A DNA stretch of 27,066 nt from Deinococcus sp. Leaf326 (GTDB taxonomy: Bacteria > Deinococcota > Deinococci > Deinococcales > Deinococcaceae). Under the pieces are notes generated by a model. That model saw only the letters and a program-made list of their open reading frames with translations, was not told the DNA's origin and made no database searches. A program made the position numbers and the translations under genes. The DNA lies in assembly GCF_001424185.1 (NCBI RefSeq), contig NZ_LMOM01000024.1, positions 1 through 27,066 of the forward strand, written 5' to 3'. Shown piece by piece: positions 9,969-20,196 of this stretch (position 1 is the stretch's first letter; each line of letters begins with the position of its first letter).

Positions 9969-11156
9969 ATGAATCTTCGCCAAAAACAGATTCGCCGGTC
10001 CTTGCCCATCCTCACGGTCGGCGCCTTCCTGGCCGGCGGTCTGGTGCTGGCCCAGACTTCTCCGGCGCAGCCTTCCACCAAGTCTGTCCCGGCCCGGCCT
10101 GCCACGTCCGGGCGCGTGACGAGCGGTGCCGACAAGCTGACCAGCGCCGAGGGGACGCTGTTCACCAAGGCGCGGCCCTCGACCCTGCGGATTTTGCAGT
10201 GTCCGGTCAACAACTGCGTAGAACCCGACGGCATCGGCACGGCCTTCCTGATCGGGGACGACGGACTGGCCCTGACTGCCTACCACGTCATCTTCCAGGC
10301 CAAGGCCCTGAGCGCCCAGACGGCCGACCGCAAGCGGTACGCGGTCGAGGTCGTTGGGTACGACGACCAGAACGACATCGCGCTGCTGCGCGTGAATGTC
10401 CCCAAGGGCACGCCCTATCTGCCGGTCGTGGCGGCCTCGCCCAAGGTCGGGGACCCGGTGCTGGCCATCGGCAACGGGGGCGGCAGCTTCCTGACTCCCA
10501 AGACCGGCCGCTTGACGGCGCTGGACACCCCGTCGGACCGCGCTGACTTTCCCTCCGGCACGCTGGAACTCACCGCCCCCCTGATTCCCGGGGACAGCGG
10601 CGGCCCCATCCTGAACGCGAAGGGCGAGGTCACGGGCGTCGTGAGTTACATCTCGGTGAAGCCCTCGAATGTCGATGACCTGAGCGCCGACCCGGAAATC
10701 ACTGCCTACGCGGTGCCGGTCACGGCGGGCGCCCAGCGGCTGGCCGACCTGAAGAAGGGTGTCAAGCGCGAAGCCCCGGTCATCGGCGTGAGTATCGGGG
10801 GCAATCTCGCCCTGCTCACTGCCCTGCCTGAGCGCCTGTTCGCGGAGGCGAACGAACGGCTGAGCCTGGGGCTGGGCAGCGTGGCAGGGGCCTTCTTCAC
10901 CGACGTGTCGGCGAACACCCCGGCCGCGCGCGCCGGTCTGCGCCCCCTCCAGTACAACGCCGAGGGCAAGGTGACGCAGGGCGACCTCGTGACGGCCATT
11001 GACGGCAAGCGCGTGGTGAACTTCAGTGACTTTCAGCGCATCGTGCGCTCGAACTACCAGCCCGGCGATACCGTGACCCTGAAGGTGCTGCGGGCCGGCA
11101 AGACCATCGAGGTCAAGATGACCCTGATCGGCCGCTCGACGGTGGCGCAGCGCTGA
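9969..11156 (+). CDS. Exported trypsin/HtrA-like serine protease with PDZ domain
   Basis: A 395-residue protein. Residues 1-29 form a signal peptide (RQKQIRR, then a hydrophobic core to VLAQ), followed by a Pro/Ser/Thr-rich linker. The protease domain (about 60-245) holds the triad: H106 in LTAYHV, D136 in NDIALLRV and S210 in PGDSGGPI. A pair of Cys (78 and 83) could form a disulphide. A PDZ domain (about 300-390) has NTPAARAGL, GDLVTAIDGKRV and PGDTVTLKVLRAGKTIEV. It resembles DegP/HtrA envelope quality-control proteases, although the segment between the domains is longer than usual. The region before the ATG (GCAGAATAGGGC) contains a possible -10 CAGAAT 5 nt before the start and no Shine-Dalgarno. 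It is followed by a very stable hairpin. Confidence 0.93.
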   Translation: MNLRQKQIRRSLPILTVGAFLAGGLVLAQTSPAQPSTKSVPARPATSGRVTSGADKLTSAEGTLFTKARPSTLRILQCPVNNCVEPDGIGTAFLIGDDGLALTAYHVIFQAKALSAQTADRKRYAVEVVGYDDQNDIALLRVNVPKGTPYLPVVAASPKVGDPVLAIGNGGGSFLTPKTGRLTALDTPSDRADFPSGTLELTAPLIPGDSGGPILNAKGEVTGVVSYISVKPSNVDDLSADPEITAYAVPVTAGAQRLADLKKGVKREAPVIGVSIGGNLALLTALPERLFAEANERLSLGLGSVAGAFFTDVSANTPAARAGLRPLQYNAEGKVTQGDLVTAIDGKRVVNFSDFQRIVRSNYQPGDTVTLKVLRAGKTIEVKMTLIGRSTVAQR

Positions 11157-11171
11157 CCCGGGCGAATGCCT

Positions 11172-11220
11172 GAAGACGGCACCCCCTCCCACGAAACTGG
11201 GAGGGGAGTGCCGTCTTCTC
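11172..11220 (+). terminator. Long hairpin terminator after the protease gene
   Basis: GAAGACGGCAC (11172-11182) pairs with GTGCCGTCTTC (11208-11218), and CCCCTCCCA (11183-11191) with TGGGAGGGG (11198-11206). The 20-bp stem has a single A bulge and a CGAAAC loop. The downstream tract is only TCT, so it is a structural barrier more than a classic terminator. Confidence 0.8.
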
Positions 11221-11300
11221 TGGGGCATGAGGTGTCTCGGATTCGGCAGGTCGATCCCGGCTGAGATGAAGAGATTTGATCATATTCTGCATATGGCGTA

Positions 11301-11328
11301 TTGACAATTCTGCCGAAAACAGAATAAT
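11301..11328 (+). promoter_or_regulatory. Near-consensus promoter with embedded inverted repeat
   Basis: -35 TTGACA (11301-11306, perfect), 16-nt spacer, -10 AATAAT (11323-11328, five of six). The ATG follows after 6 nt, so the mRNA would be leaderless. ATTCTG (11307-11312) and CAGAAT (11320-11325), a perfect 6-bp inverted repeat with a 7-nt centre, fill the spacer and touch both elements. This is a classic repressor-operator position. A further ATTCTG lies at 11284-11289. Confidence 0.8.
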
Positions 11329-11334
11329 GCAGGT

Positions 11335-11844
11335 ATGGATACCCTCAAAAAGGCCGGAGCCATGCTCCAGCATCTGGACCTCTTCCACACCATGCTGGAC
11401 CTGCGCGGCCTGCTGCAACTCGCCGCGCACATGGAGGAACGCGGCGACCGGGTGACCCTGATCAGCCCCGAGCAGATCACGCTGATCGGCGGCGCCATGC
11501 ACGCCGACGCCCGCGTAACAACCAGCAAGGGCGCGACCATCGAGTCGGGCACTGCATACCGCGTGCTGCACCGGCTCAAGGGCCATGAGGCGCCCGAATA
11601 CGCCGTGACCCGCGAGGAACTCGGCGCCCTGAATGCCCGCGCGGTGTCCGACCTGGAAGGCGGCGACGCCCTGCGCGCCTTCGCCGATACGCTGGCCCGG
11701 ATCGGTGCGGCCCCGGCGCCTGCTCCCACGGCTCCCACTCCCACTCCGGCCGCAGAAGCCGGTGGCGAGCGCCCGGCCCGCACGCGCCGGGCCCCCGAGG
11801 GCGAGGTTCAGCCTGCTGCACAGGGCGAGCAGCCTGCGGCCTGA
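11335..11844 (+). CDS. Unknown protein with Pro/Ala-rich tail, strongly promoted
   Basis: A 169-residue protein that I do not recognise. Residues 1-110 look like a compact helical/strand domain: an N-terminal amphipathic helix (LKKAGAMLQHLDLFHTMLDL), a strand-turn region (DRVTLISPEQITLIGGAM), and a helical part ending LRAFADTLARIG. Residues 112-169 are low-complexity Pro, Ala, Thr and Glu with a basic RPARTRRAP patch, probably disordered. There is no signal peptide or membrane span. The promoter is the strongest-looking protein-gene promoter in the window and has an operator-like repeat, so expression is probably regulated. It is monocistronic with its own terminator. Confidence 0.82.
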   Translation: MDTLKKAGAMLQHLDLFHTMLDLRGLLQLAAHMEERGDRVTLISPEQITLIGGAMHADARVTTSKGATIESGTAYRVLHRLKGHEAPEYAVTREELGALNARAVSDLEGGDALRAFADTLARIGAAPAPAPTAPTPTPAAEAGGERPARTRRAPEGEVQPAAQGEQPAA

Positions 11845-11870
11845 TTCAGCCTCTTTCCCTTCCGTCTGGT

Positions 11871-11897
11871 CCCCTCCCACTGCGGAGGGGCTTTTTT
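11871..11897 (+). terminator. Terminator after the 11335 gene
   Basis: CCCCTCC (11871-11877) pairs with GGAGGGG (11884-11890), then CTTTTTT. The tail overlaps the stop codon of the convergent permease gene. Confidence 0.92.
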
Positions 11898-12714
11898 ATT
11901 CCCGGCGGCGGACCAGCAGGGCGAGCAGGAAGACGGCCGTGTTGACGAGCACGATGGTCGCGCCGGGAGCCGTGTCGAGGTAGTAGCTCAGGTACAGCCC
12001 GGCCACGCCGCCCAGGCTGCCCAGCAAGGCGGCCAGCCCCATCATCTTGCGGAGGCTGCGCGCCAGCAGCCGGGCGGCGGCGCTCGACGTGATGAGCAGG
12101 CTGACGCTCAGGGTCGTGCCCACGAGCTGCACCGTGAGGACCACGACCAGCCCGATCAGGATGAGCAGGATGTTGTTCAGCCGCCGCACCGGCAGCCCCA
12201 CCGCGCGCGCCTCGGTGGGGTCGAAGGAGGCCAGCAGCAGCTCCTTCTGGATGGCGGTCAGGAAGCCGCCGACCAGGACCGTGACCCCCAGGGCGCCCCA
12301 CAGGTCGGCGGGGGAGACGCCCAGTGGGTTGCCGATCAGAAAGTTGCTGAGGTCGGTGGTGAAGGTCGGCGCCTTCGACAACAGGGCCACCCCCAGCGCG
12401 AACATGCCCACGAACACGATGCCGATGGCGCTGTCCTGCTTGAGACCGCTGCGCTGCCCGATGGCTCCGATGCCCAGCGCGGTGAGCACGGCGGCGATGA
12501 GGGCCCCCAGCAGCAGGTTGCCGCGCACCAGAAAGGCCGCCACGATGCCCGGAAACACCGCGTGGCTCATGGCGTCGCCGATGTAGCTCAGGCCACGCAG
12601 CACCACCCACGCGCCGATAAGCGCGCACAGCACGCTGACGAGTACCACAGCCAACAGTGCCCGCACGAAAAAGTCGTACTGCAGGGGATCGGTCAGCCAG
12701 GCCAGGGGATGCAC
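11896..12714 (-). CDS. ZnuB-type metal ABC transporter permease
   Basis: A 272-residue integral membrane protein of the ABC-3 family (ZnuB/MntB/TroC). Several spans are clear, among them [57 protein letters not shown] and [16 protein letters not shown]. Family marks include [17 protein letters not shown] near residue 45 and [15 protein letters not shown], the cytoplasmic ATPase-contact region. It would carry Zn2+ or Mn2+ across the membrane with the ATPase encoded just upstream. The start codon is GTG (12714-12712), directly abutting the ATPase stop codon. GGAG in the ATPase 3' end serves as the ribosome site, so translation is coupled. It is the last gene of the metal cluster. The specific metal is inferred from context (zinc), not from this protein. 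Confidence 0.92.
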   Translation of the reverse strand: MHPLAWLTDPLQYDFFVRALLAVVLVSVLCALIGAWVVLRGLSYIGDAMSHAVFPGIVAAFLVRGNLLLGALIAAVLTALGIGAIGQRSGLKQDSAIGIVFVGMFALGVALLSKAPTFTTDLSNFLIGNPLGVSPADLWGALGVTVLVGGFLTAIQKELLLASFDPTEARAVGLPVRRLNNILLILIGLVVVLTVQLVGTTLSVSLLITSSAAARLLARSLRKMMGLAALLGSLGGVAGLYLSYYLDTAPGATIVLVNTAVFLLALLVRRRE

Positions 12715-13437
12715 TCAGGCCTCCGCGTGGGTGTGACCCAGGTGCGACGAGCTGAAGGTCGCCTCAATGTTGCGCGGCGTGTAGACCTGCTCGGGCGTGC
12801 CGTCGGCGATGACCCGGCGGTTGATGAGCACGAGGTGGTCGCACCAGCGCCGCGCCTGTTCGAGGTCGTGCGTGACCATCACGACCGCGCGCCCCGCGTC
12901 GGCCTGGGCGCGCAGCAGAGCCATGAGCTGCTCCTGGGTGGTCGCGTCCACACCGGTCAGCGGCTCGTCGAGCAGCAGCAGGTGCCCCTGCCGGGCCAGC
13001 ATCCGCGCGAGCAGCACCCGCTGGCGCTGCCCGCCCGACAGCGCCCCGATGTGGCGGTGGCGCAGGTCGTATACGCCGGTCTCGCGCAGCGCCTCCTCGA
13101 CAAGTTGCCGGTCGCGCCGCCCCGGCCAGCGCAGCCAGCCCAGGCGGCCGGTGCGGCCCATCATGGTCACGTCCCAGACCGTTACCGGAAAGGCCCAGTC
13201 CAGGGTCTGCTGCTGGGGCACGTACGAGACGCAGTCCTGGGCACTGTGCCCGCTGTCGAGTTGCACCGCGCCCAGGTGGTCGGGCAGCAGCCCCACCAGG
13301 GTCTTGAGCAGGGTGCTCTTGCCCGCGCCGTTCGGGCCGATGATGGCGCTGAAAGACCCCGCCTCGAAGCGCACGGTGGCGTCTTCCAGGGCCACCTGCG
13401 AGCCGTAGCGGACGGTGAGGTTCTGGACGCCGAGCAT
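12715..13437 (-). CDS. ZnuC-type metal ABC transporter ATPase
   Basis: A 240-residue ABC ATPase. It has Walker [10 protein letters not shown] (about 34-42), a Q-loop in [19 protein letters not shown], signature LSGGQRQR, Walker [13 protein letters not shown] and the H-loop [10 protein letters not shown]. The WDVTMMGR stretch after the Q-loop is typical of Zn/Mn importers. The C-terminus ends HLGHTHAEA, a small His cluster. The ATG at 13437 was chosen because it starts the ABC core ([12 protein letters not shown]). It leaves 19 nt after the upstream binding-protein stop, and TATCCT lies 6 nt before it, so internal initiation is possible. An in-frame start at 13611 would overlap that gene heavily. 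It partners the ZnuB-like permease, with no gap between the genes. Confidence 0.94.
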   Translation of the reverse strand: MLGVQNLTVRYGSQVALEDATVRFEAGSFSAIIGPNGAGKSTLLKTLVGLLPDHLGAVQLDSGHSAQDCVSYVPQQQTLDWAFPVTVWDVTMMGRTGRLGWLRWPGRRDRQLVEEALRETGVYDLRHRHIGALSGGQRQRVLLARMLARQGHLLLLDEPLTGVDATTQEQLMALLRAQADAGRAVVMVTHDLEQARRWCDHLVLINRRVIADGTPEQVYTPRNIEATFSSSHLGHTHAEA

Positions 13438-13456
13438 CAGGACAGGATAGCGCGCC

Positions 13457-14440
13457 TCAGCGGGCGCCGAGCTGCCGGCGCACCTCGCGCGCGGCGAGTT
13501 CGGTGGCGACCGGGCCGCGAATCCGGCCCATAAGCTGGATGGGCACGAAATACACCCGGCCGGCGCGGCTGGCCCGCAGCCGCCCCGCGAGGGCACTGGC
13601 CTTCCAGTCACTCGCCGCGCGGGCCGGCGTGTTCGTGCTCGAGGCGACCACGAAGACCACGTCCGGGTCCAGGGCTCCGAGCGCCTCGACGCTCAGGGCG
13701 CGGTAGCCTTCGGTCAGCGCGGGGTCGGGGGCGCCGGGCAGGGCCAGCCGGAAACCCAGGTCCTGAATCAGGCCACCGGTCCAGTCCTTCGGCCCCAGCA
13801 CGGTGTACAGCTCGCGGTTCTGGCCGCCCGAGTTCCAGACCACCAGGGCGCGCTGCCCCGCCCAGGGCGCCAGTGCCCCGCGCGCACCTTTCAGCAGGGC
13901 GCGGCTGCGGGTCAGCACGGCGGCGGCGCGGTCCTCGCGGCCCAGGGCGCGGGCCAGCGCCGGCAGGGATTTCTGCCAGTCGCCGCTGTGGGTGCCGGTA
14001 AACAGCAGCGTGGGAGCCACGCGGTTCAGGGCTGGATACGCCGCTGAGGCATAGTCCTCGCCCACGATCAGGTCGGGCTTCAGACCGGCGAGCAGTTCCA
14101 GATTGGGTTTGAAGCGGTCGCCCACGTACAGCGGCGCCGACGTGATCCGGCTGCCCAGGTAGTTGATCTGCCGGATGGGTGAACCGAAGGCCTTGACCCC
14201 GAGCTGCGCGGCCTCGCCGTAGCCCACCGGCTGCACGCCGAGCGAGAGCAGCAGGTCCAGGGCGTGCGGCCCCAGCGCGACCACACGCACGGGCCGGGCA
14301 GGGAGGGTGGTCTGACCCAGCGCGTGTGTGACGGTGACGGGAAAGGCCGCCCGCGTGGTCGCGGCGGTGCTGGTAGCAGCCGAGGCGGCCGGCAGCAGGG
14401 CGCAGAGGGTTAGGGTGAGGGCAGAGGCAAAGCGGCGCAT
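13457..14440 (-). CDS. FepB/BtuF-type periplasmic substrate-binding protein
   Basis: A 327-residue exported protein. It has a signal peptide ([21 protein letters not shown]) and then [23 protein letters not shown], the typical opening of the iron-siderophore/cobalamin binding family. The paired motifs LKPDLIVGE and [11 protein letters not shown] start its two domains' recognition strands. Such proteins normally deliver Fe3+-chelates or cobalamin to a FecCD/BtuC-type permease. Here the nearest transporter genes, 19 nt downstream, are ZnuC and ZnuB types, and no FecCD permease is in the window. It has a strong Shine-Dalgarno (AAGGAG) before the ATG at 14440, and a terminator separates it from the ZnuA-like gene. 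It could bind a metal-chelate or metallophore, or serve a transporter elsewhere. Confidence 0.88.
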   Translation of the reverse strand: MRRFASALTLTLCALLPAASAATSTAATTRAAFPVTVTHALGQTTLPARPVRVVALGPHALDLLLSLGVQPVGYGEAAQLGVKAFGSPIRQINYLGSRITSAPLYVGDRFKPNLELLAGLKPDLIVGEDYASAAYPALNRVAPTLLFTGTHSGDWQKSLPALARALGREDRAAAVLTRSRALLKGARGALAPWAGQRALVVWNSGGQNRELYTVLGPKDWTGGLIQDLGFRLALPGAPDPALTEGYRALSVEALGALDPDVVFVVASSTNTPARAASDWKASALAGRLRASRAGRVYFVPIQLMGRIRGPVATELAAREVRRQLGAR

Positions 14441-14477
14441 GGGTCTCCTTGAACACGGGAACACGGAAAAAAGGCAT

Positions 14478-14512
14478 GAAAAAGCCGCGCGCCCTGGGGA
14501 GGGAGGCGCGGC
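14478..14512 (-). terminator. Intra-cluster terminator after the ZnuA-like gene
   Basis: On the minus strand GCCGCGC (14512-14506) pairs with GCGCGGC (14490-14484), followed by TTTTTC. It lies 28 nt past the stop at 14541 and 38 nt before the next ATG, so it either ends the upstream transcript or lowers readthrough into the FepB-like/ZnuCB genes. Confidence 0.85.
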
Positions 14513-14540
14513 AGTCGGGCGGGGGCGGGGTGTGCGGGGC

Positions 14541-15436
14541 CTACTTCAGGGCGCCCACCATCGCGGCCACGTTGGCGCGCAGGGCCTTCAGGTAGGTGTC
14601 GCCGGCCGAGCCCTTCGGTCCCAGAGCGTCGGTGTACAGCGGCGGGGCCACGCGGGCGCCGGTCTCGCGGGCGAGCGTCTGGGCGAGGCGGGCGTTGACC
14701 GTATTCTCGGTGAAGATGACCCGTGCGCCGCTCTTCTTCACGGCCTGCACGAGCGCAGCGACCTCACGGGCGCTCGGCTCGCGCTCGGTGCTCAGGCCCG
14801 GAATGACCGTGCCCACGACTGTCAGGCCATAGTGCGCGGCGAGGTAGTGCAGGGCGTCGTGGTTCGTCACGATCCGCTTCTGGGCTGTGCTCAGGGTCGC
14901 GAACTGCTTCTTGGCATAGGCATCGGCAGCCTGCAGCCCCTTGATGTAGGCGGCGGCGTTGTTGGCGTAGGTCGCCTTGCCGGCCGGGTCCAGCGCGCTC
15001 AGGGCGGCCTGGGCGTTTTTCACGTAGCCGGCGGCCAGTGTGGGGTCCCACCAGGCGTGGGGGTCCTGGGCGCCGTGGTCGTCGCCGTGACCATGGTCCT
15101 CACCGGCCTCCTCGGGGGCGGCGCGCAGGTTCAGGCCCGCCGTCAGGGGCCGCACCGGCACGCCAGGCGCCGAGGCGGTCAGCCGGGGCAGCCAGGCTTC
15201 CAGGCCCGCGCCGTTGGTGAACAGTGCTTTGCTGCCCGCGAGGCTGCGGATGGCCCCGGTCGTCGGCTGAAAGGTGTGGGCGTCGGCCCCGGCGGGCACG
15301 ACCACGTTCACGTTCACGCGGGCGCCGCCCACCGCCTTCACGAAATCCGCGATGATGGTGGTCGTGGCGCTGACCTGAAGGGGGGCGGCCTGGGCACCGC
15401 CCGCCGCCGCGAGCAGGGCCAGCGTCAGGAGCCGCC

Positions 15437-15440
<4 letters not shown>
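14541..15440 (-). CDS. znuA: ZnuA-like zinc-binding periplasmic protein
   Basis: A 299-residue cluster A-I substrate-binding protein for Zn2+ (or Mn2+). The signal peptide is [18 protein letters not shown]. Candidate ligands match the ZnuA pattern: H55 in [10 protein letters not shown]128 in DPHAWWDP, H194 in [10 protein letters not shown] and D271 in [10 protein letters not shown] His/Asp-rich loop ([15 protein letters not shown], about 115-128) just before the second ligand is typical of zinc-specific members and favours zinc. The start ATG at 15440 overlaps the rpmB stop (ATGA), giving translational coupling. A longer in-frame start at 15671 was rejected because it would cover all of rpmB. 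A terminator follows. Confidence 0.93.
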
Positions 15441-15682
<242 letters not shown>

Positions 15683-15750
15683 ACTGATTTATCCTTATCA
15701 TATTCGAGAGGAGATGTGTGTCCTTCGGGCAATGTTCGCGGCCACCGTTG

Positions 15751-16827
15751 TCAGGCCAGCGCGCCGCCCAGCAGCCGGTCGAGGGCTGGGCTGTCGAGGT
15801 CGCGTCCGATGAAGACCACCTCGCTGAAGGCATCTTCGGGGCGGTGCCAGGTGCCGGCCTGCTCCAGCGCGAGCTGGCGCCCGGTGTGGTTCCACAGCGT
15901 CGCCACGCCGTCCCCGAGGTTGACCCAGCCCTTCGAGCGGATGACGCTGTGGGGCAGGCCCCCCGCGAGCATGGCGTGCAGGCGCTCCGGGTCGAAGGGC
16001 CGCGCCGCGCGGTAGATGTGCGTGCCCAGGCCGTAGGTCTCCGACTCGGGGGTGTGTTCCTTTTCCAGCTCGGCCACCCAGGCGTCGAGCTGAGAGGCGG
16101 CGTCCATGTCGAACAGCCCCACATTCAGCACCTCGGCCACCTCCAGGCGGCCGCGCGTGGCCTCTAGCACGCGGGCGCGCGGGTTGGTGATGCGCACGAG
16201 TTCGCGCAGCGACTGCACGTCCTCCGCCGCGGCGAGGTCGAGCTTGTTCAGCACCACGAGGTCGGCGAACTCGATCTGCTCGGCCAGCAGTTCCCCGAAG
16301 CCGCGCCCGAAATCGTCGCCCGGGATCTCGTCGGTGCGGTTCCACAGCGTGAAGAACTGCGCGCTGTCCACCACCGTCACCATCGCGTCCACGTGCACGC
16401 GCCCCAGCAGGTTCGGCAACTCGGGCTGCCCGGCCTCGGGGGCCAGTTCCAGTTCCTCGGGGGTCAGGCAAAAGCTCTGGGCGATGGGCAGAGGCTCCCC
16501 GATGCCGGTGGACTCGATCAAGATGGCGTCGAGGTCGCGGGTGCGCAGCAGCTCGTCCACGGCGTACAGCAGGTCGCCGCGCAGCGTGCAGCAGATGCAG
16601 CCGTTGCTGAGTTCGATGGTCTGCTCGTCGGTCCTGACGACCAGCGAGGCGTCCACGTTCACGGCCCCGAACTCGTTGACGATTACGGCGACCTTCAGGC
16701 CGCCGGCCTGGGTCAGCAGGTGGTTGAGCAGCGTGGTCTTTCCCGCCCCCAGAAAGCCGCACAGCACGGTGATGGGCACGGAGCGGGTCGGCGGCGTGGC
16801 CGGTGCAGATGGGGCAGGACTGGTCAT
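15751..16827 (-). CDS. COG0523 (G3E) GTPase, putative zinc metallochaperone
   Basis: A 358-residue G3E-family P-loop GTPase. Motifs in order are [10 protein letters not shown] (Walker A, 22-32), VNEFG (50-54), [12 protein letters not shown] with the metal-binding CxCC (77-80), IESTGIGEP (Walker B region), and VVLNKLDLA (NKxD for guanine). The C-terminal domain (about 260-358) is the CobW-C type. COG0523 proteins use GTP to load Zn, Co or other metals onto clients, and Zur-regulated members act in zinc shortage. Neighbours (rpmB, znuA, ZnuCB) support zinc. The ATG at 16827 has no Shine-Dalgarno; TATCGT lies 7 nt before it, so the mRNA is probably leaderless, with an operator-like palindrome in the promoter. 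The start is also supported by the overlapping promoter geometry. Confidence 0.93.
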   Translation of the reverse strand: MTSPAPSAPATPPTRSVPITVLCGFLGAGKTTLLNHLLTQAGGLKVAVIVNEFGAVNVDASLVVRTDEQTIELSNGCICCTLRGDLLYAVDELLRTRDLDAILIESTGIGEPLPIAQSFCLTPEELELAPEAGQPELPNLLGRVHVDAMVTVVDSAQFFTLWNRTDEIPGDDFGRGFGELLAEQIEFADLVVLNKLDLAAAEDVQSLRELVRITNPRARVLEATRGRLEVAEVLNVGLFDMDAASQLDAWVAELEKEHTPESETYGLGTHIYRAARPFDPERLHAMLAGGLPHSVIRSKGWVNLGDGVATLWNHTGRQLALEQAGTWHRPEDAFSEVVFIGRDLDSPALDRLLGGALA

Positions 16828-16832
16828 GACGG

Positions 16833-16854
16833 TAACGATAATCTATTATCATTA
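16833..16854. promoter_or_regulatory. Putative Fur-family (Zur-type) operator
   Basis: The palindrome GATAAT-CT-ATTATC (16837-16850) is perfect and extends with one mismatch to 22 nt (TAAC...TTA, 16833-16854). AT-rich dyads of this kind are bound by Fur, Zur and Mur. It fills the spacer of the COG0523 gene promoter and overlaps its -10, a repressing position. It also lies upstream of the divergent gene at 16896. Assignment to Zur rests on the zinc-related neighbours, not on a known Deinococcus consensus. Confidence 0.7.
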
Positions 16855-16863
16855 ATAAGACAA
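16835..16863 (-). promoter_or_regulatory. Promoter of the COG0523 gene / metal cluster
   Basis: Minus strand: -35 TTGTCT (16863-16858), 17-nt spacer, -10 TATCGT (16840-16835), then 7 nt to the ATG at 16827. It predicts a leaderless transcript reading into rpmB and znuA. Confidence 0.7.
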
Positions 16864-16895
16864 GGCTCCATATCGTTTCCTCCTGCCCCCTGACG

Positions 16896-17348
16896 GTGCA
16901 GTTCTGGCTCCTCGGTGTCGATGCCCGCGCGGGCGACCTGGCGCGGCTGGGCTACGTTCGCCGGCCGGCGCAGGAAGGCAGCAGCGTGTACGCGCGCGGC
17001 CGGTTGCGCCTGCACAGCGCGGGCCTGAGCGCCGATCTTCCGCAGGGAGAACTGCGATTCGAGCGCCGCACCGGGCACTTCTGGCTGGGCGGCGAGCAGG
17101 TCAGCCGCGAACAGGGCCGTGCACTCGCCCTGCCTCTGATCCTCCGTCACGAGGCGGAGCTGTGCCGGCTGCGCGCCCCGGACTGGCGCCGCAGCCAGCT
17201 CAGCACGCATGCCCTGCCTGCCCCGGTGCGCCGCGCCCTGCCGGCCTGGACGGCCGCGCGCCGGGACCTGAGGGCCCACCTGTGGACCCCCTCTGGCCGC
17301 CCAGACGTTTATGGTGGCCCCACCCTGGCCTCAGCCCCGGCCCCGTAG
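16896..17348 (+). CDS. Small basic protein, function unknown
   Basis: A 150-residue protein starting at GTG that I do not recognise. The first 75 residues contain strand-like segments ([37 protein letters not shown]), then helical [17 protein letters not shown]. The C-terminal 45 residues are Arg/Pro/Ala-rich. It has 11.5% or more Arg and no signal peptide. Codon bias suits a real gene and the stop is 10 nt before the trehalose synthase ATG. No Shine-Dalgarno is evident; TATCGT at 16871-16876 is a possible -10. It is divergent from the COG0523 gene and may share the operator region. Confidence 0.62.
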   Translation: MQFWLLGVDARAGDLARLGYVRRPAQEGSSVYARGRLRLHSAGLSADLPQGELRFERRTGHFWLGGEQVSREQGRALALPLILRHEAELCRLRAPDWRRSQLSTHALPAPVRRALPAWTAARRDLRAHLWTPSGRPDVYGGPTLASAPAP

Positions 17349-17351
17349 ACT
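17346..17351 (+). promoter_or_regulatory. -10 box TAGACT for trehalose synthase
   Basis: TAGACT is followed by GCGGGAC (7 nt) and the ATG at 17359. It overlaps the stop codon of the preceding gene (TAG at 17346-17348) and predicts an independent leaderless mRNA. Confidence 0.65.
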
Positions 17352-17358
17352 GCGGGAC

Positions 17359-19017
<1,659 letters not shown>

Positions 19018-19030
19018 GGCCAGGAGATAA

Positions 19031-19065
19031 AGGTTGGCCCGAGAACGTCACACTCGGACCAACCT
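19031..19065. terminator. Bidirectional terminator between treS and glpX
   Basis: AGGTTGG-C-CCGAG (19031-19043) pairs with CTCGG-A-CCAACCT (19053-19065). On the minus strand it is followed by TTTATC. It serves the two convergent genes. Confidence 0.8.
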
Positions 19066-19075
19066 CTGTCATCAC

Positions 19076-20077
19076 TTACACCCGGATCGTCACCCGCGCA
19101 CTGTCGTCCTCAAGGTGGACCGAGTCGAGGAACCGGACCACCCGAGTCGCATACCCCATGACCAGCGTGTGCGTCCGCGCCCCGCCGGCGAAGCGCCGCA
19201 CGCCGCTCAAGAGTTCACCATAGGTGATGCCGGTGGCGCTGAACACCATCTGCTCGCCGGGGGCGAGATCGGCCGTCTTGTAGATCCGGTGCTCGTCCAC
19301 GCCCATCGCGGCGAAGCGCTCACGCATGGCGTCGTCCTCCGCGATGAAGCGGCCCTGGATCTCGGCGCCCAGGCACTTGCAGGCCGCCGCCGACAGCACG
19401 CCCTCGGGCGCGCCGCCCGAGCCCATCAGCGCGTGGACCCCGGTGCCCCGCACGCCAACGGCCAGCCCCGCGACCACGTCGCCGTCGCCGATGAGTTTGA
19501 CCCGCGCGCCCGCCGCCCGCACCCGCTGGATCAGGCCTTCGTGCCGTTCGCGGTCCAGAATGGTGATCATCAGGTCTTCCACGTCGCGGTCTAGGGCCTG
19601 GGCGAGCACATGCAGGTTGGCCTCGACCGGCCAGTCGAGGTTCACGCGGCCGGCGGCGGGCGGCGGCACGATCAGTTTCTCCATGTAGCAGTCGGGGGCG
19701 TGCATCAGGCCGCCGCGCTCGCTCAGGGCAATGACGGCCAGGCCGTTGGGCAGGCCTTTGGCCGTGACCACCGTGCCCTCGACCGGGTCCACGGCGATGT
19801 CCACCTCGTACTGGCCGCTGCCGACCTGTTCCCCGATGTACAGCATGGGCGCTTCGTCCATCTCGCCCTCGCCGATCACCACCGTGCCCCGGATGTCCAG
19901 GGTATTCAGGACCTCGCGCATCGCCTCGGTGCCTGCGCCGTCCACGGCGTTCTTGTCGCCCAGGCCCATGAACCTGCTGGCGGCCAGCGCTGCTTCCTCA
20001 GTGACGCGCGCGGTCGGCAACACCAGTGCGTGCTCGAAACTCTGCGTCAAACCCTCGCCCCTCGGCCGTTTGGTCAT
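19076..20077 (-). CDS. glpX: Fructose-1,6-bisphosphatase class II (GlpX type)
   Basis: A 333-residue metal-dependent phosphatase of gluconeogenesis, converting fructose-1,6-bisphosphate to fructose-6-phosphate. Hallmarks are [12 protein letters not shown] (46-57), [17 protein letters not shown] (67-83; metal-binding Asp/Glu), [10 protein letters not shown] (93-102; catalytic DPVEGT), GDGDVVAGL and [10 protein letters not shown]. Length is typical (about 330). The start at 20077 (MTKRPRGEG) was chosen over one at 20137 because TACGGT (20083-20088, minus strand) lies 5 nt before it, and the extra 20 residues look non-coding. It sits between trehalose synthase and phosphoglucomutase, in line with sugar-phosphate metabolism. 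Confidence 0.95.
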   Translation of the reverse strand: MTKRPRGEGLTQSFEHALVLPTARVTEEAALAASRFMGLGDKNAVDGAGTEAMREVLNTLDIRGTVVIGEGEMDEAPMLYIGEQVGSGQYEVDIAVDPVEGTVVTAKGLPNGLAVIALSERGGLMHAPDCYMEKLIVPPPAAGRVNLDWPVEANLHVLAQALDRDVEDLMITILDRERHEGLIQRVRAAGARVKLIGDGDVVAGLAVGVRGTGVHALMGSGGAPEGVLSAAACKCLGAEIQGRFIAEDDAMRERFAAMGVDEHRIYKTADLAPGEQMVFSATGITYGELLSGVRRFAGGARTHTLVMGYATRVVRFLDSVHLEDDSARVTIRV

Positions 20078-20082
20078 GCCCG

Positions 20083-20088
20083 ACCGTA
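20083..20088 (-). promoter_or_regulatory. -10 box TACGGT for glpX
   Basis: TACGGT on the minus strand is 5 nt before the ATG at 20077, with no Shine-Dalgarno. Tentative leaderless promoter. Confidence 0.45.
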
Positions 20089-20196
20089 ACACGCGCCCAG
20101 GGCCGGTTACGTCTGGGAGCACTTCCAGGGGCGTCACCGCCCGGGGGAACGGGGCCGGGAGACGGGGTTTGGTGCGGCGCGGCGGAACTCAATTCC

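Noticed and set aside
11172..11220. The long GC-rich hairpin as a mobile repeat (REP/MITE-like)
   Set aside because: Only one copy is visible here, no target duplication flanks it, and its place after the protease gene is explained as a terminator.
9942..11228. 428-codon minus-strand frame opposite the protease gene
   Set aside because: The plus strand encodes a signal peptide, full catalytic triad and PDZ domain; the reverse frame lacks any motif and runs into the terminator hairpin.
15697..15702. TATGAT (minus strand) as a -10 for rpmB
   Set aside because: Transcription would begin at about the base after the Shine-Dalgarno AAGGAT, cutting it off, and no -35 is visible.
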